DNA of 64,000 nt, taken from NCBI RefSeq assembly GCF_027625935.1, contig NZ_CP115300.1:4712001-4776000 (forward strand), in the 5' to 3' direction. The stretch comes from Streptomyces camelliae (GTDB taxonomy: Bacteria; Actinomycetota; Actinomycetes; Streptomycetales; Streptomycetaceae). A program made the translations under genes and the position numbers. The notes under the pieces are model-generated. The model made no database searches and was not told the DNA's origin. It saw only the letters and a list, made by a program, of their open reading frames with translations. Below are positions 54,297 through 61,817 of this stretch, piece after piece. How positions within the stretch are numbered: position 1 is the first letter of the stretch; each line of letters opens with the position of its first letter.

Positions 54297-54483
54297 GAGA
54301 CGCCTTCCTCCCTGTTACCGCACCTTGCCGACCGCTCGGGCCATCTTGCCAACCGGCCCGCGACGTGTCACGCGAGGGAGTCTAAAGGCACGCGTTGCGC
54401 TTGCGGCGCCGGATGAGAGGGAGGTCCCACGAGGAAGTGACACCGAACTCGTGACCGACCACTGCCCAAGGGCCCCGGCCCCG

Positions 54484-54540
54484 GCTCGGTCCCGCTTCGG
54501 CTCCGGCTCGGTCTCGCTTCGGCTCCGGCTTCGGCTCCGC
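54484..54540 (+). repeat. Short CT/GC-rich tandem-like repeat
   Basis: GGCTCGGTC(C/T)CGCTTCGGCTCC occurs twice in succession, followed by partial copies. It lies between two minus-strand genes, the PAS protein and the subtilisin inhibitor. Confidence 0.5.
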
Positions 54541-54558
54541 AAGACTTTCGCGGGACCT

Positions 54559-55020
54559 TTACGGGCGAGGCGATTCAGCCAAGCTCGGCAGCAACGGCAC
54601 CATCCGGTCCCACCGCCCGATCTCGCACCCGTTGCTGCGGTCGTAGCCGGCGTCGACGGGCCGCCCGGCCCAGGTACCGGTGACATGGGCGGTGGCCGGC
54701 CCGCCGTAGATCATCGTGCAGTCGGACCCGGGCGCCACCGGAGCGAAGAGATCCCGCCCCCACTGCGTCTGCCCGTCCACCGCCCGGCAGGCCCCGGCCG
54801 GATCCGGATGACTGCCGCCGGCCGGATGACAGAACAGCTCGTACGTCCCGTCCTTCCCGGGCCCGGCGTGCTCCACGACGACGGTGAGGTGATCACCGGC
54901 CCGGTCCTCGGGCCGTGCGGGCGGGGGCATGGCGGGCGCCGCGACGGCGGGTACGGCGGCGAGGGAGACCAGGACGGAGGCGGCGGCGCCCACCGGCCCC
55001 GGCCGAGAGAGAAAGACCAT
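54559..55020 (-). CDS. Streptomyces subtilisin inhibitor (SSI)-family protein
   Basis: A 153-aa secreted protein. The Sec signal is MVFLSRPGPVGAAASVLVSL through AVAA. The mature domain has the SSI Cys pattern: CHPAGGSHPDPAGAC, then the reactive-loop segment DCTMIYGGPATAHVTGTWAG, and SNGCEIG near the end; two disulfides are expected. By alignment with SSI (CPMVY) the P1 residue is Met, predicting inhibition of subtilisin/chymotrypsin-like proteases. The C-terminus differs from SSI. ATG 55020 was chosen; the upstream frame is a repeat. It may protect secreted proteins or inhibit transglutaminase-processing proteases. Confidence 0.9.
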   Translation of the reverse strand: MVFLSRPGPVGAAASVLVSLAAVPAVAAPAMPPPARPEDRAGDHLTVVVEHAGPGKDGTYELFCHPAGGSHPDPAGACRAVDGQTQWGRDLFAPVAPGSDCTMIYGGPATAHVTGTWAGRPVDAGYDRSNGCEIGRWDRMVPLLPSLAESPRP

Positions 55021-55070
55021 GCCCTGACCAACGCCCCCACCCGCCGGACGTTGCGCCCCGCCCGTATCGG

Positions 55071-55155
55071 CCCGTACCCGCCGGGACCCGCCCGTACCCG
55101 CCGGGACCCACCCGTACCCGCCGGGACCCACCCGTACCCGCCGGGACCTACCCGG
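55071..55155 (+). repeat. 20-bp tandem repeat, four copies, upstream of the SSI gene
   Basis: Four near-identical 20-bp units run at 55071-55090, 55091-55110, 55111-55130 and 55131-55150, each CCCGTACCCG followed by CCGGGACCCA (the outer copies have one or two changes). A degenerate half-copy follows and another precedes. The array is in the 5' leader of the SSI gene. Confidence 0.9.
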
Positions 55156-55295
55156 CCCCGCTGGGCGCCTCGCCGAGCGGAAGCCCTTTGCCCTGCGGCC
55201 CTGGTGCCTAGTACCGTAGAGGCCGATTGGTGACAGGGCACTCGGCTGTGTCATCATCTGCACGCACCACTCGCGCGCTCGCGTGAGCGGTTGTG

Positions 55296-55386
55296 CTGGA
55301 GGCGTCGCCTAGTCCGGTCTATGGCGCCGCACTGCTAATGCGGTTTGGGCCTTAAAGCCCATCGAGGGTTCAAATCCCTCCGCCTC
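55296..55386 (+). tRNA. tRNA-Ser (anticodon GCT), second type
   Basis: A 91-nt class II tRNA. The acceptor GGAGGCG (55296-55302) pairs with CGCCTCC (55379-55385), with discriminator G. The anticodon stem CCGCA/TGCGG carries loop CTGCTAA; the anticodon GCT is 55332-55334. The variable arm is long and pairs around CCTTAAAG. The body differs from the tRNA at 17979. Confidence 0.95.
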
Positions 55387-55394
55387 CGCACCGA

Positions 55395-55431
55395 TCCCGA
55401 AGCCCCGGTCCCCAGGACCGGGGCTTCGGTG
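55395..55431 (+). terminator. Intrinsic terminator after tRNA-Ser
   Basis: CCGAAGCCCCGGTCC (55395-55409) pairs perfectly with GGACCGGGGCTTCGG (55413-55427) around a 3-nt loop, followed by TGTTT. It is a strong stem for stopping the tRNA transcript. Confidence 0.88.
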
Positions 55432-55592
55432 TTTCCGCCCCGTGTGGCCCCTCCGGCCCCTGCGAGCGTTTCCGCAGGTCAGGCGGGGTGCGGGAATCGG
55501 ATTTCACATGACGGCGGCAGTCATGTAATGTTCTTCCTGTCGCCGGGACGGGGCCGAAAGGAACCGAAGCGGAGACAAGAACAAAAGAACAA

Positions 55593-55665
55593 GCACTCGT
55601 AGCTTAACGGATAGAGCATCTGACTACGGATCAGAAGGTTGCAGGTTCGAATCCTGCCGAGTGCA
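55593..55665 (+). tRNA. tRNA-Arg (anticodon ACG)
   Basis: A 73-nt tRNA. The acceptor GCACTCG (55593-55599) pairs with CGAGTGC (55658-55664), with discriminator A. The anticodon stem TCTGA/TCAGA has loop CTACGGA with ACG at 55626-55628, read as ICG for CGN codons. It is intact. The 55-bp direct repeat begins at its second anticodon base, marking it as the attachment site of the integrated island. Confidence 0.97.
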
Positions 55666-55681
55666 CATAGATCAGAGGCCC
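55627..55681 (+). mobile_element. attL direct repeat in tRNA-Arg
   Basis: A 55-bp sequence, from the anticodon of tRNA-Arg through its 3' end and 16 bp beyond, is repeated exactly at 60322-60376. The repeats mark the ends of an integrated element that regenerated the tRNA gene. Confidence 0.95.
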
Positions 55682-55706
55682 TGTGGAGTGATCCACGGGG
55701 CCTCTG
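55673..55706 (+). terminator. Terminator after tRNA-Arg
   Basis: CAGAGGCCC (55673-55681) pairs with GGGCCTCTG (55698-55706); further pairs TGTGGA/TCCAC extend the stem, and GCTTTTGC follows. The left arm is within the repeat; the right arm belongs to the island. Confidence 0.8.
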
Positions 55707-55807
55707 GCTTTTGCTTTGACGGCAGTGTTTGACGGCAACCGCCTCAGGGGGCGGGCGCGGGGCCGATCAGGGGGTCAGGTGGATCATGGGACTCACCCGG
55801 GCGGAGC

Positions 55808-55823
55808 TGAGTACTCCTACTCA
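55808..55823. promoter_or_regulatory. Inverted repeat TGAGTA-n4-TACTCA
   Basis: TGAGTA (55808-55813) and TACTCA (55818-55823) are perfect inverted repeats with a CTCC spacer, 37 bp before the small membrane-protein start. It is a candidate operator or -10/-35 overlapping site. Confidence 0.5.
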
Positions 55824-55859
55824 TGCGCCCGCCTCGCCCGCATGAGCAAGGTGGCGCGT

Positions 55860-56276
55860 ATGAACTTACCCGTCGCCCCGCCGGCCTTCGACGCGACCAC
55901 CGGTCCGGGACAGCACCGTCATGCCCACCGGGGCGCCGACATCGGAGCCGGGTGCGGTCTGGTGTTCCTGGAGCTGATCGCCTTGGCGGTGATCTTTGGA
56001 CTCTGGTTCCTGTCCGGGTTCAACCTCGACCCGGGCAAGACCGTCACGACGGACTCGTTGTGGAACTACCTGGCCGCCGCTGGCGGGGTTGGGGTCCTCG
56101 CCATCGTGGCGGCCGCGATCGCGGCGCGGGCCGGGGCCGCCGTAACGGTTGTCATCCAGGCCATCATGGCCGCTCTGATCTGCGTCATCGTCTTCGGTGG
56201 GGCTGCGGCGCAGTCCCACCAGGATCGGTTATGCCGTGACATACCGTCAGCCGCGGACTGCAAGGGCAGCCACTAG
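55860..56276 (+). CDS. Small membrane protein of the island (DUF6234-like), 138 aa
   Basis: The protein starts MNLPVAPPAFDATTGPGQ and has three hydrophobic segments: GLVFLELIALAVIFGLWFL, VGVLAIVAAAIAARAG and VIQAIMAALICVIVFGGAA. A C-terminal Cys pair (LCRDIPSAADCKGSH) may lie outside the membrane. ATG 55860 has AAGGTGG five bases upstream. Its stop shares CTAG with the convergent integrase remnant. It resembles Streptomyces DUF6234 proteins of unknown role. Confidence 0.7.
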   Translation: MNLPVAPPAFDATTGPGQHRHAHRGADIGAGCGLVFLELIALAVIFGLWFLSGFNLDPGKTVTTDSLWNYLAAAGGVGVLAIVAAAIAARAGAAVTVVIQAIMAALICVIVFGGAAAQSHQDRLCRDIPSAADCKGSH

Positions 56277-56784
56277 ACGGCCACGAGGACACCGCTCATG
56301 CCGTTGTCACCATCCGGCCCGTTGCCGTCAGCTCGCAGGGGATCCCCGACGCGGTCGAAGGCGGAGCGCTGGGAATCGAGCCGTACGAAGGTGTAGATGT
56401 CCATGGTCACGCGGATCGAGCTGTGGCCCGGGACTTCCATGATCATGCGGGCGTCGGCGCCCCGTTCATGGAGCAGGGACGCGCAGGTGTGGCGCAGGTG
56501 GTGGAAGCGGACCTTACGGACTGCGGCGCGGCCACACAGGGCCTCGGAGGACCGGTTCGGATTGCGCGGCTCTATGGGGGTCCCGTTCTTCGTGGTGAAG
56601 ACGAGGCCCTGACCGGTTCCCCTCCCATTGGTACCGGCGGCCTTCCGGTCGGCTACCTGCTGGGCGCGCTGCGCACGGAGCGCGGTCACCCACTCGGCCG
56701 GCAGGGCCACGGGCGGGCCGTGCGCTGCGTCTTCGGCGCGACGATCAGCAGCTCGCCGCCGCTTTTCAGAGTTTCTTTACTGGA
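56273..56784 (-). pseudogene. Tyrosine-recombinase integrase remnant, frameshifted and N-truncated
   Basis: The C-terminal third of a tyrosine integrase remains: VALPAEWVTALRAQRAQQVA, GLVFTTKNGTPIEPRNP, FHHLRHTCASLL with the active-site Arg and His, then PGHSSIRVTMDIYTFV with catalytic Tyr. Upstream, LKSGGELLIVAPKTQRTAR continues the family alignment but in a different frame; the break is near 56708-56720. A stop (56785-56787) and the loss of the N-terminal arm-binding region complete the decay. It presumably inserted the island. Confidence 0.85.
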
Positions 56785-57172
56785 TCAAGGCGGCCAGCCT
56801 GCGTCGCGCGCGCCGGCGGCCAAGGGCCGCCGCCGCTCCATGTCTCCGCCACCGCTCCGGCGGCCCCCACCGTCTCAGCGCGCAGCACGGCCAAGGCGGA
56901 CGGCTAGACCAGGAAGCAACCCGACCGCTCCGAGCACCAGGACCAGGCCGACACCCACCAAGCACGACCGCGTCACTCAACCGGCCTCTGCTCCAGTCCA
57001 CATGGCGGCCAGCACCGGCACGACCAAGCGCACGACGCCGAACAGTCCTGTACGGCCGATGGTCGGATCCCGACAAGATCCGTGGCGCCGCCCTCGCGGA
57101 CAGGGCGAAGTCGATCCCAAGTCCGTCGAGCGATAGGTGAATTCGGGACGTACGCCGCGTCGTGCCACGGCA
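56785..57172. other. Island segment with degraded small ORFs
   Basis: About 390 bp show no clear full-length gene. On the minus strand a short hydrophobic run (CLVGVGLVLVLGAVGLLPGL) follows a remnant ending VPVLAAMWTGAEAG, the two joined by TGAGTG. They look like the residue of small membrane-protein genes of the mobile element. Confidence 0.4.
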
Positions 57173-57780
57173 ATGCCGGCTGTGGAAACACTAGGAGAAG
57201 ACGTGCATGCTCTATGGCCATCGCTCAGGCAAGCTCGCCCGGCCCGTGCTGTCAGCCCGGAACTGGTGGCGCTCTACGACCAGCGGGCGAACTCCCCGTC
57301 TCCACGTTCGTGGACCTGCTGATCCAGACTCGCGAGCACGTCGACGTGCTGGTCCACGCCGCCGTCTTCCTGCATGAGGCGTACCCGCGGCTCAACGAGC
57401 TGTTGCAAGAGCGAGCTGCCGACGGGTGTGCGGTCCGTATCGCGGTCGGCGACCCGGACAGCGCGAATGTCCAACAGCGCGGCAGCGAAGAGAGGTTCGG
57501 CCACGGGATCGAGTCCCGTGGCCGACTCGCCCTCATGCACTATCGCCCTCTTGCCGGGGTACCTGGCATCGAGGTATGGACCCATGTCACCACGCTCTAC
57601 AACTCGATCTATCGTGCGGACGACCAGGCACTGGTCAATGCCCGTGTCTGGGGCGTGAACGCCTACTGTGCGCCCGTCTGGCATCTTCGGCGCAGCGGAG
57701 CGGGCGGCACGGTCGACACCTACGCCAGCAGCTTCGACGCGGTGTGGGAGACCGCGACACCGGTAAGCGAAGCAGGGTGA
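57173..57780 (+). pseudogene. Regulator fragment (XRE-type with PLD-like C-terminus), frameshifted
   Basis: A first frame reads VETLGEDVHALWPSLRQ then SPELVALYDQRANSP; the match then continues in another frame as VSTFVDLLIQTREHVDVLVH, HEAYPRLNELLQERAADGCA, and ends DTYASSFDAVWETATPVSEAG. One base appears lost near 57292. Intact relatives in Streptomyces begin with an HTH domain, which is missing here. The C-terminal part is a phospholipase-D-like fold. The intact NUDIX gene follows after 2 bp, as in the usual pair. Confidence 0.78.
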
Positions 57781-57782
57781 CC

Positions 57783-58253
57783 ATGGCACGGACCGAGTAC
57801 TACGACGACCCGGCGGCACCGGAGCCGACCAGCTTGGTGGTCGCCGCGTCCGCCGTAATTACCGACGACGAAGGCCGCGTGCTCCTTCAGCGCCGACGGG
57901 ACAACGATCTTTGGGCGCTCCCCGGCGGCGGCATGGAGATGACCGACTCACTTCCGGGAACGGCCGTCCGAGAGGTGAAGGAGGAAACGGGTCTGGACGT
58001 AGAGATCACCGGGCTCGTGGGCACGTACACCGACCCGCGCCACATCATCGCCTACTCGGACGGTGAGGTGCGCAGACAGTTCAACGTCTGCTTCACCGCC
58101 CGGGTGGTCGGCGGCCGACTCGCGATCTCGGAAGAGTCCACGGAACTGCGGTTCGTCCAGCTGGAGGAAATCGATCAACTGCCGATGCACCACACGCAGC
58201 GGCTCCGGATCCGTCACTTCCTGGAGCACCGTGATCGGCCTTATCTCGGCTGA
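57783..58253 (+). CDS. NUDIX hydrolase
   Basis: A 156-aa enzyme with the Nudix box GGGMEMTDSLPGTAVREV followed by KEETGLDVEITGLVG; the first Glu of the canonical box is Asp (TDS), the REVKEE core is kept. It likely cleaves nucleoside diphosphate-linked substrates. ATG 57783 lies 2 bp after the stop of the broken regulator gene. A terminator follows at 58283-58321. It is the only enzyme of the island with an intact active site. Confidence 0.92.
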   Translation: MARTEYYDDPAAPEPTSLVVAASAVITDDEGRVLLQRRRDNDLWALPGGGMEMTDSLPGTAVREVKEETGLDVEITGLVGTYTDPRHIIAYSDGEVRRQFNVCFTARVVGGRLAISEESTELRFVQLEEIDQLPMHHTQRLRIRHFLEHRDRPYLG

Positions 58254-58282
58254 CCTCCCAGAGCCGGGCCCGGCCCGCTGAA

Positions 58283-58321
58283 AAGCCCCCTCCTTGCAGT
58301 GGTACCGCAGGTAGGGGGCTT
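58283..58321. terminator. Bidirectional terminator hairpin
   Basis: AAGCCCCCT (58283-58291) pairs with AGGGGGCTT (58313-58321), with additional pairing TTGC/GCAG inside. It lies between the NUDIX gene and the convergent Gly-rich gene. Confidence 0.8.
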
Positions 58322-58332
58322 CCTGAGTGTGG

Positions 58333-59802
58333 TTACTTCTTCTTGCCTTGGGTCTCGTGGTGGCCCGGCTCGTGGTGGCACGGACCCGGGTCGATGACAG
58401 TGAGGTCGTTGGCGGTAGCGGTGCCGTCGCCGCCTCCGCTGACGGTGGCGGTGTTCGTGACGGTCTGTGCGGGGGTGTTGCGGGGGACGCGGACCCTCAG
58501 GGTGATGGGCGGGTAGCTGCTCCCGGCGGCGAGGACGTCGCTGCGGGTGCAGGTGAGGGTGGACAGCGTGCAGCGCCAGCCGGAGCCGGTGATGCCGGCG
58601 GCGGCGAGTTGTGACGGGAGGCTGTCGTGGACGGTGACTGTGCTGCCGTCGGTTGCGGTGGTTCCGCTGTTGCCGACGGTGATGGTGTAGGTGCCCGGCC
58701 GGCCTGGGGAGAAGTTCCCGGTGTGGGTCTTGGCGATGGTCAAGATGGGCGGCGTGGTGTAGGAGAAGGTCACCTGACCGTTGTGGTTCGCGGTCCCGAT
58801 CGGCGAGAGCGAATAGGCCGTCCCGGTGCCCGATGGGGTGGCGAAGCTGCTGCCCCCGCCACCGGCGCCGCCACCGGAGGCCGTCCCAGCGCCCCCGCCC
58901 CCGCCCCCGGCGAAGTAGCCGCCTCCGCCGCCTCCGCCGCCCCCGGAGTCACCACAGCCGGCGCCACCCCCGCCGCCCCCGACGCCGACCGCGGTACCCG
59001 AGAAGGAGCCCCCATTGCCGCCGGGACTGGAGAAGCAGCCTGCACCGAATCCTCCGCCGGCTCCGACGGTGCTGGTCGTGGTACTACCGCCTCCGCCACC
59101 TAGGCCTGGATTGGCACCAGTCCCCATTGTGCCGTCGGTGGCGTCGTTCGTCCCACCGTTGCCCCCGTTGCCGCCGACAACGGTGGGACCGCCGAACAAG
59201 GCGGTCCCGGTGCCGCCCGCGGCGCCACCGCCGCCCGCGACGACCAGCAGCGCGCTGCCGTCACTGACGCTGGACGCCCCGCCCCCGCCAGGACCGCCCC
59301 CTGAACCGAAGGCGCCGTTCCCGCCGTTGTTGCCACCGTTGAACCCCCCGGCGCCCCCACCGACGGTGCGGGGGTTGCAGCCATGGCCGCCAGTGCCGCC
59401 GACGTTGACGGTGTAGGTGGTTGCGACGGCGGTGGGCGGCAGCGTGGTGACGACCCGCGCCCCCGTACCACCGGTCCCGGTGGAACAAGCGGTGCCGGTG
59501 TTGTCGCCGCCGCCGGCGCCGTCCGCAGTGATCGTCACCGTCGCCCCCGCAGGGACCATGACGGTCTGCGGCGCGCCGGTGAAGGTGAACGTCTGCGTCA
59601 CCGGAGCCGCCGCCCGCATCCCCGTTGAAGCGGCAGCCACGGCCGGGGCCAGGGCGACCGCCAGCACGGCCACCCCCGCCGTACAGCCCCGCACCCACGC
59701 CCATGACCATGGCCGAAGCCCGCTCTTCTCGGGCCCCGGACCGCGATGTGCCTCACTCTGTTTTCTCTCGCGCCTGACCACCGGCACCTCCGCCTCACGC
59801 AT
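58333..59802 (-). CDS. Glycine-rich secreted protein with DUF11-like C-terminal domain
   Basis: A 489-aa secreted protein. A basic start and hydrophobic segment (GCTAGVAVLAVALAPAVAAAS) form a Sec signal. About 250 residues of Gly-rich sequence (GGGGGGYFAGGGGGG-type runs with periodic GxGG) follow an N-terminal beta part (FTGAPQTVMVPAGATVTIT). A DUF11/Ig-like domain has ILTIAKTHTGNFSPGRPGTY and LPSQLAAAGITGSGWRC. The end is His/Lys-rich (CHHEPGHHETQGKKK). There is no LPxTG sorting signal. ATG 59802 was chosen; a TTG start further upstream is possible. It may be a surface or matrix protein carried by the island. Confidence 0.72.
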   Translation of the reverse strand: MREAEVPVVRRERKQSEAHRGPGPEKSGLRPWSWAWVRGCTAGVAVLAVALAPAVAAASTGMRAAAPVTQTFTFTGAPQTVMVPAGATVTITADGAGGGDNTGTACSTGTGGTGARVVTTLPPTAVATTYTVNVGGTGGHGCNPRTVGGGAGGFNGGNNGGNGAFGSGGGPGGGGASSVSDGSALLVVAGGGGAAGGTGTALFGGPTVVGGNGGNGGTNDATDGTMGTGANPGLGGGGGSTTTSTVGAGGGFGAGCFSSPGGNGGSFSGTAVGVGGGGGGAGCGDSGGGGGGGGGYFAGGGGGGAGTASGGGAGGGGSSFATPSGTGTAYSLSPIGTANHNGQVTFSYTTPPILTIAKTHTGNFSPGRPGTYTITVGNSGTTATDGSTVTVHDSLPSQLAAAGITGSGWRCTLSTLTCTRSDVLAAGSSYPPITLRVRVPRNTPAQTVTNTATVSGGGDGTATANDLTVIDPGPCHHEPGHHETQGKKK

Positions 59803-60321
59803 AAGGACGGCTTGCCTCAGCCGCTCCGATGGCGCCGAAAGCAAGCCGCTGTCATTCAGTGTGACCGCGCGTCAGCTTATGCACTGACGGGACACTTATT
59901 GCGATATGACACGTTTTGCCCGACCCGGCTTGCGACGAGTGGCACTCAGGAGTTAAGCGCGTATGACGCCACCTGCGCATTGCCGCCAAGGTCGGCGGAA
60001 CGGCTTTGGTCGGGAGCTGCTTTGGGGTGAGTGATCACGGCCCCGTAAGCTTCCGGCGCGTCGGACAGCCTGTGGACCTGCAGGCCCGGCCGGGGCCGGG
60101 CCGCGCGCGGTGAGCGGAGCGAGCCGCGTTGAACCAGTAGAGAAAGTTGTAACTCTCAGCCGGGCTGGGCCTGAAGTCCTGTGCACTCTGTGAGTCGGCG
60201 CTAGTCGGTGCCGCCGTTCAGCGCTGACGGCAACGACGGCACACAGGGACCGTCGATCACGATCATCAGTGGTTACCCGGGGGGAACGCGGAGCCCCCGC
60301 CCAACCGCCTGCCCGATCCTG
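59803..60321. other. 520-bp region between the Gly-rich gene and attR
   Basis: No gene is supported. An inverted repeat CGTCAG CTTATGCA CTGACG spans 59870-59889, 68 bp before the Gly-rich start, and may be its promoter control. The rest is AT-richer than the host average near 59890-59960. Confidence 0.5.
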
Positions 60322-60376
60322 CGGATCAGAAGGTTGCAGGTTCGAATCCTGCCGAGTGCACATAGATCAGAGGCCC
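60322..60376 (+). mobile_element. attR direct repeat
   Basis: The exact second copy of the 55-bp tRNA-Arg 3' half, without a 5' half, followed by the host terminator CAGAGGCCCCGG/CCGGGGCCTCTG (60368-60379 and 60386-60397). It marks the right end of the island. Confidence 0.95.
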
Positions 60377-60397
60377 CGGTGAGATCCGGGGCCTCTG
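60368..60397. terminator. Terminator at attR
   Basis: CAGAGGCCCCGG and CCGGGGCCTCTG form a perfect 12-bp stem with a 6-nt loop TGAGAT. It was probably the original host terminator of the tRNA-Arg before insertion and now lies before the serine-hydrolase stop. Confidence 0.82.
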
Positions 60398-60402
60398 GCA
60401 TG

Positions 60403-61626
60403 TCAGGGCTGCCCGGCGGTGGGTGCCACGGCTGCGGTCAGCAGGCGGTTGGCCAGTGGGGTCGGGGTGCCGAAGTCGAGGCTCAGGTTGGAGACCGAGT
60501 AGATGCCGCGCAGGGACAGGTCGCGGGTCGCGAACATGCCGTTGGCGTAGCCGAAGTCGTGGCCGGTCTTGCCCCAGAGCACGCCCCCGTCGGGCAGCGG
60601 GGTGGACATCAGGGCGGCGCCGAAGCAGGCCACCTTGTGGCAGCTGGTGCCGATGAACGGGACGAGCTTGCCGTCCTTGTCCTTCGGCAGGGTGAACATC
60701 TCGTCGAGCTGCGCGGCGGGCAGCAGGCGGCCCTGGAACAGAGCGGTGATGAAGCGGTCCAGGTCGGCCGGGGTGGAGATCATGTTGGACGGGTCACCGC
60801 CCTGCTCGCTGACGTCGACCGCCCTGCCGTGGCTGTCGGTCATGTATCCGTGGAGGTAGGGCCGGGGCATCACGGGATCGTCCTCGGGCACCGAGGTCTG
60901 CCGTAGTCGCAGCGGCTTCAGGATGCGTTCCGTGACCTCCTGCTTGAACGAGTGGCCGGTGATCTGTTCGATGAGTCTGCCCGCGATCCGGAAACCGAGG
61001 GAGTTGTACTCCTGCTCCGTTCCGGGCGCGAAGTGCGGGCCGGGCCAGGGGCGGTCGGCGGGGCGCAGGGTGGTGCTGATGATGTCGTCGAAGGTGCGGT
61101 ACTCGTAGCGGTTGGCGATCGTCGCGTCGGTGCTCGGTGCGGGTTTGCCCTCGTCCACGTCCGGAAGCCCGCTGGTGTAGTTGATGAGCTCGCGGACGGT
61201 GATCGGCTGGAAGGTGTCCGGGAGCAGACCGGGCATGTACTCCTGGACGGTCCGGTCGAGGTCGATGCGGCGCTCGGCGGCGAGTTGCAGCACGACGGTG
61301 GTCTCGAAGACTTTCGAGATGCTGCCGATGTGGAAGTGCGCGTTCGCCGGGATCTTCCGCCCGGTCTGGCTGTCGACCGTCGACCCCTGCCACAACTGGC
61401 CCGGTTCGCCGACCCGGGCGATCGCGCCGGAGGTGTTGTCGGCCGGCCGGGTCTCGATGGCGGCCTGGAGCGCGGGCGGGTCCAGTGACGGGAAGGCGCG
61501 TGTGGCGCCGGGGCGAGCATCACTCGCGGCGAGGGCCTGCGCGCCCGGACCGGCGCCGAGGCCGATGCCGATGAGAGCAGAACCTACGAGGCCGAGGGTG
61601 ACGGCGCGGCGAGCCAGCGGCTTCAT
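60403..61626 (-). CDS. Secreted serine hydrolase (class C beta-lactamase/D-Ala-D-Ala carboxypeptidase family)
   Basis: A 407-aa exported protein. The signal runs from MKPLARRAVTLGLVGSALIG through AQALAAS. Motifs: SxxK as SISK in HIGSISKVFETTVV, YxN as YNS in QEYNSLGFRI, and KTG as WGKTGHDFGY, all near their usual spacing. GTSCHKVACFG has two Cys. It acts on peptidoglycan stems or esters outside the cell. ATG at 61626. It is tail-to-tail with the island repeat. Confidence 0.92.
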   Translation of the reverse strand: MKPLARRAVTLGLVGSALIGIGLGAGPGAQALAASDARPGATRAFPSLDPPALQAAIETRPADNTSGAIARVGEPGQLWQGSTVDSQTGRKIPANAHFHIGSISKVFETTVVLQLAAERRIDLDRTVQEYMPGLLPDTFQPITVRELINYTSGLPDVDEGKPAPSTDATIANRYEYRTFDDIISTTLRPADRPWPGPHFAPGTEQEYNSLGFRIAGRLIEQITGHSFKQEVTERILKPLRLRQTSVPEDDPVMPRPYLHGYMTDSHGRAVDVSEQGGDPSNMISTPADLDRFITALFQGRLLPAAQLDEMFTLPKDKDGKLVPFIGTSCHKVACFGAALMSTPLPDGGVLWGKTGHDFGYANGMFATRDLSLRGIYSVSNLSLDFGTPTPLANRLLTAAVAPTAGQP

Positions 61627-61817
61627 ATGAGACTCCGTGAGATTCGTTGTGCCGGTCGGTCTGTGTCCACACGTCGATCCTGCTCGGCCACCGACCGCCC
61701 GGGCATCGGGACCAACCCTGATCCGACCCCGAGCTCACCCCGAGCGCGCCCTGGGTCACGTCCCCTGGGATGCCTTCGGTAGATCCGCCGTCAGCCTTTC
61801 GGCGCACCGGGCAGAGG

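Larger units (their letters stand above)
55627..60376 (+). mobile_element. Decayed integrated island in tRNA-Arg(ACG), 4.7 kb
   Basis: The two 55-bp repeats are 4,695 bp apart. Between them lie a small membrane-protein gene, a broken tyrosine integrase, a broken regulator, a NUDIX gene and a glycine-rich secreted-protein gene. No replication, transfer or excisionase gene is seen, so the element looks immobile. Size and tRNA target are typical of remnants of actinobacterial integrative elements or satellites. Confidence 0.88.

Noticed and set aside
49932..54416. A 1,494-residue plus-strand frame opposite the PAS/receiver gene
   Set aside because: The minus-strand protein has PAS, coiled-coil and receiver motifs. 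The plus-strand frame is Arg/Gly/His-rich without a domain.
55071..55155. 20-bp array as CRISPR
   Set aside because: Copies are contiguous with no variable spacers, so it is a simple tandem repeat.
60322..60376. A second tRNA-Arg gene
   Set aside because: Only the 3' half from the anticodon is present; no D-arm or 5' acceptor strand is found. It is an attachment-site copy.
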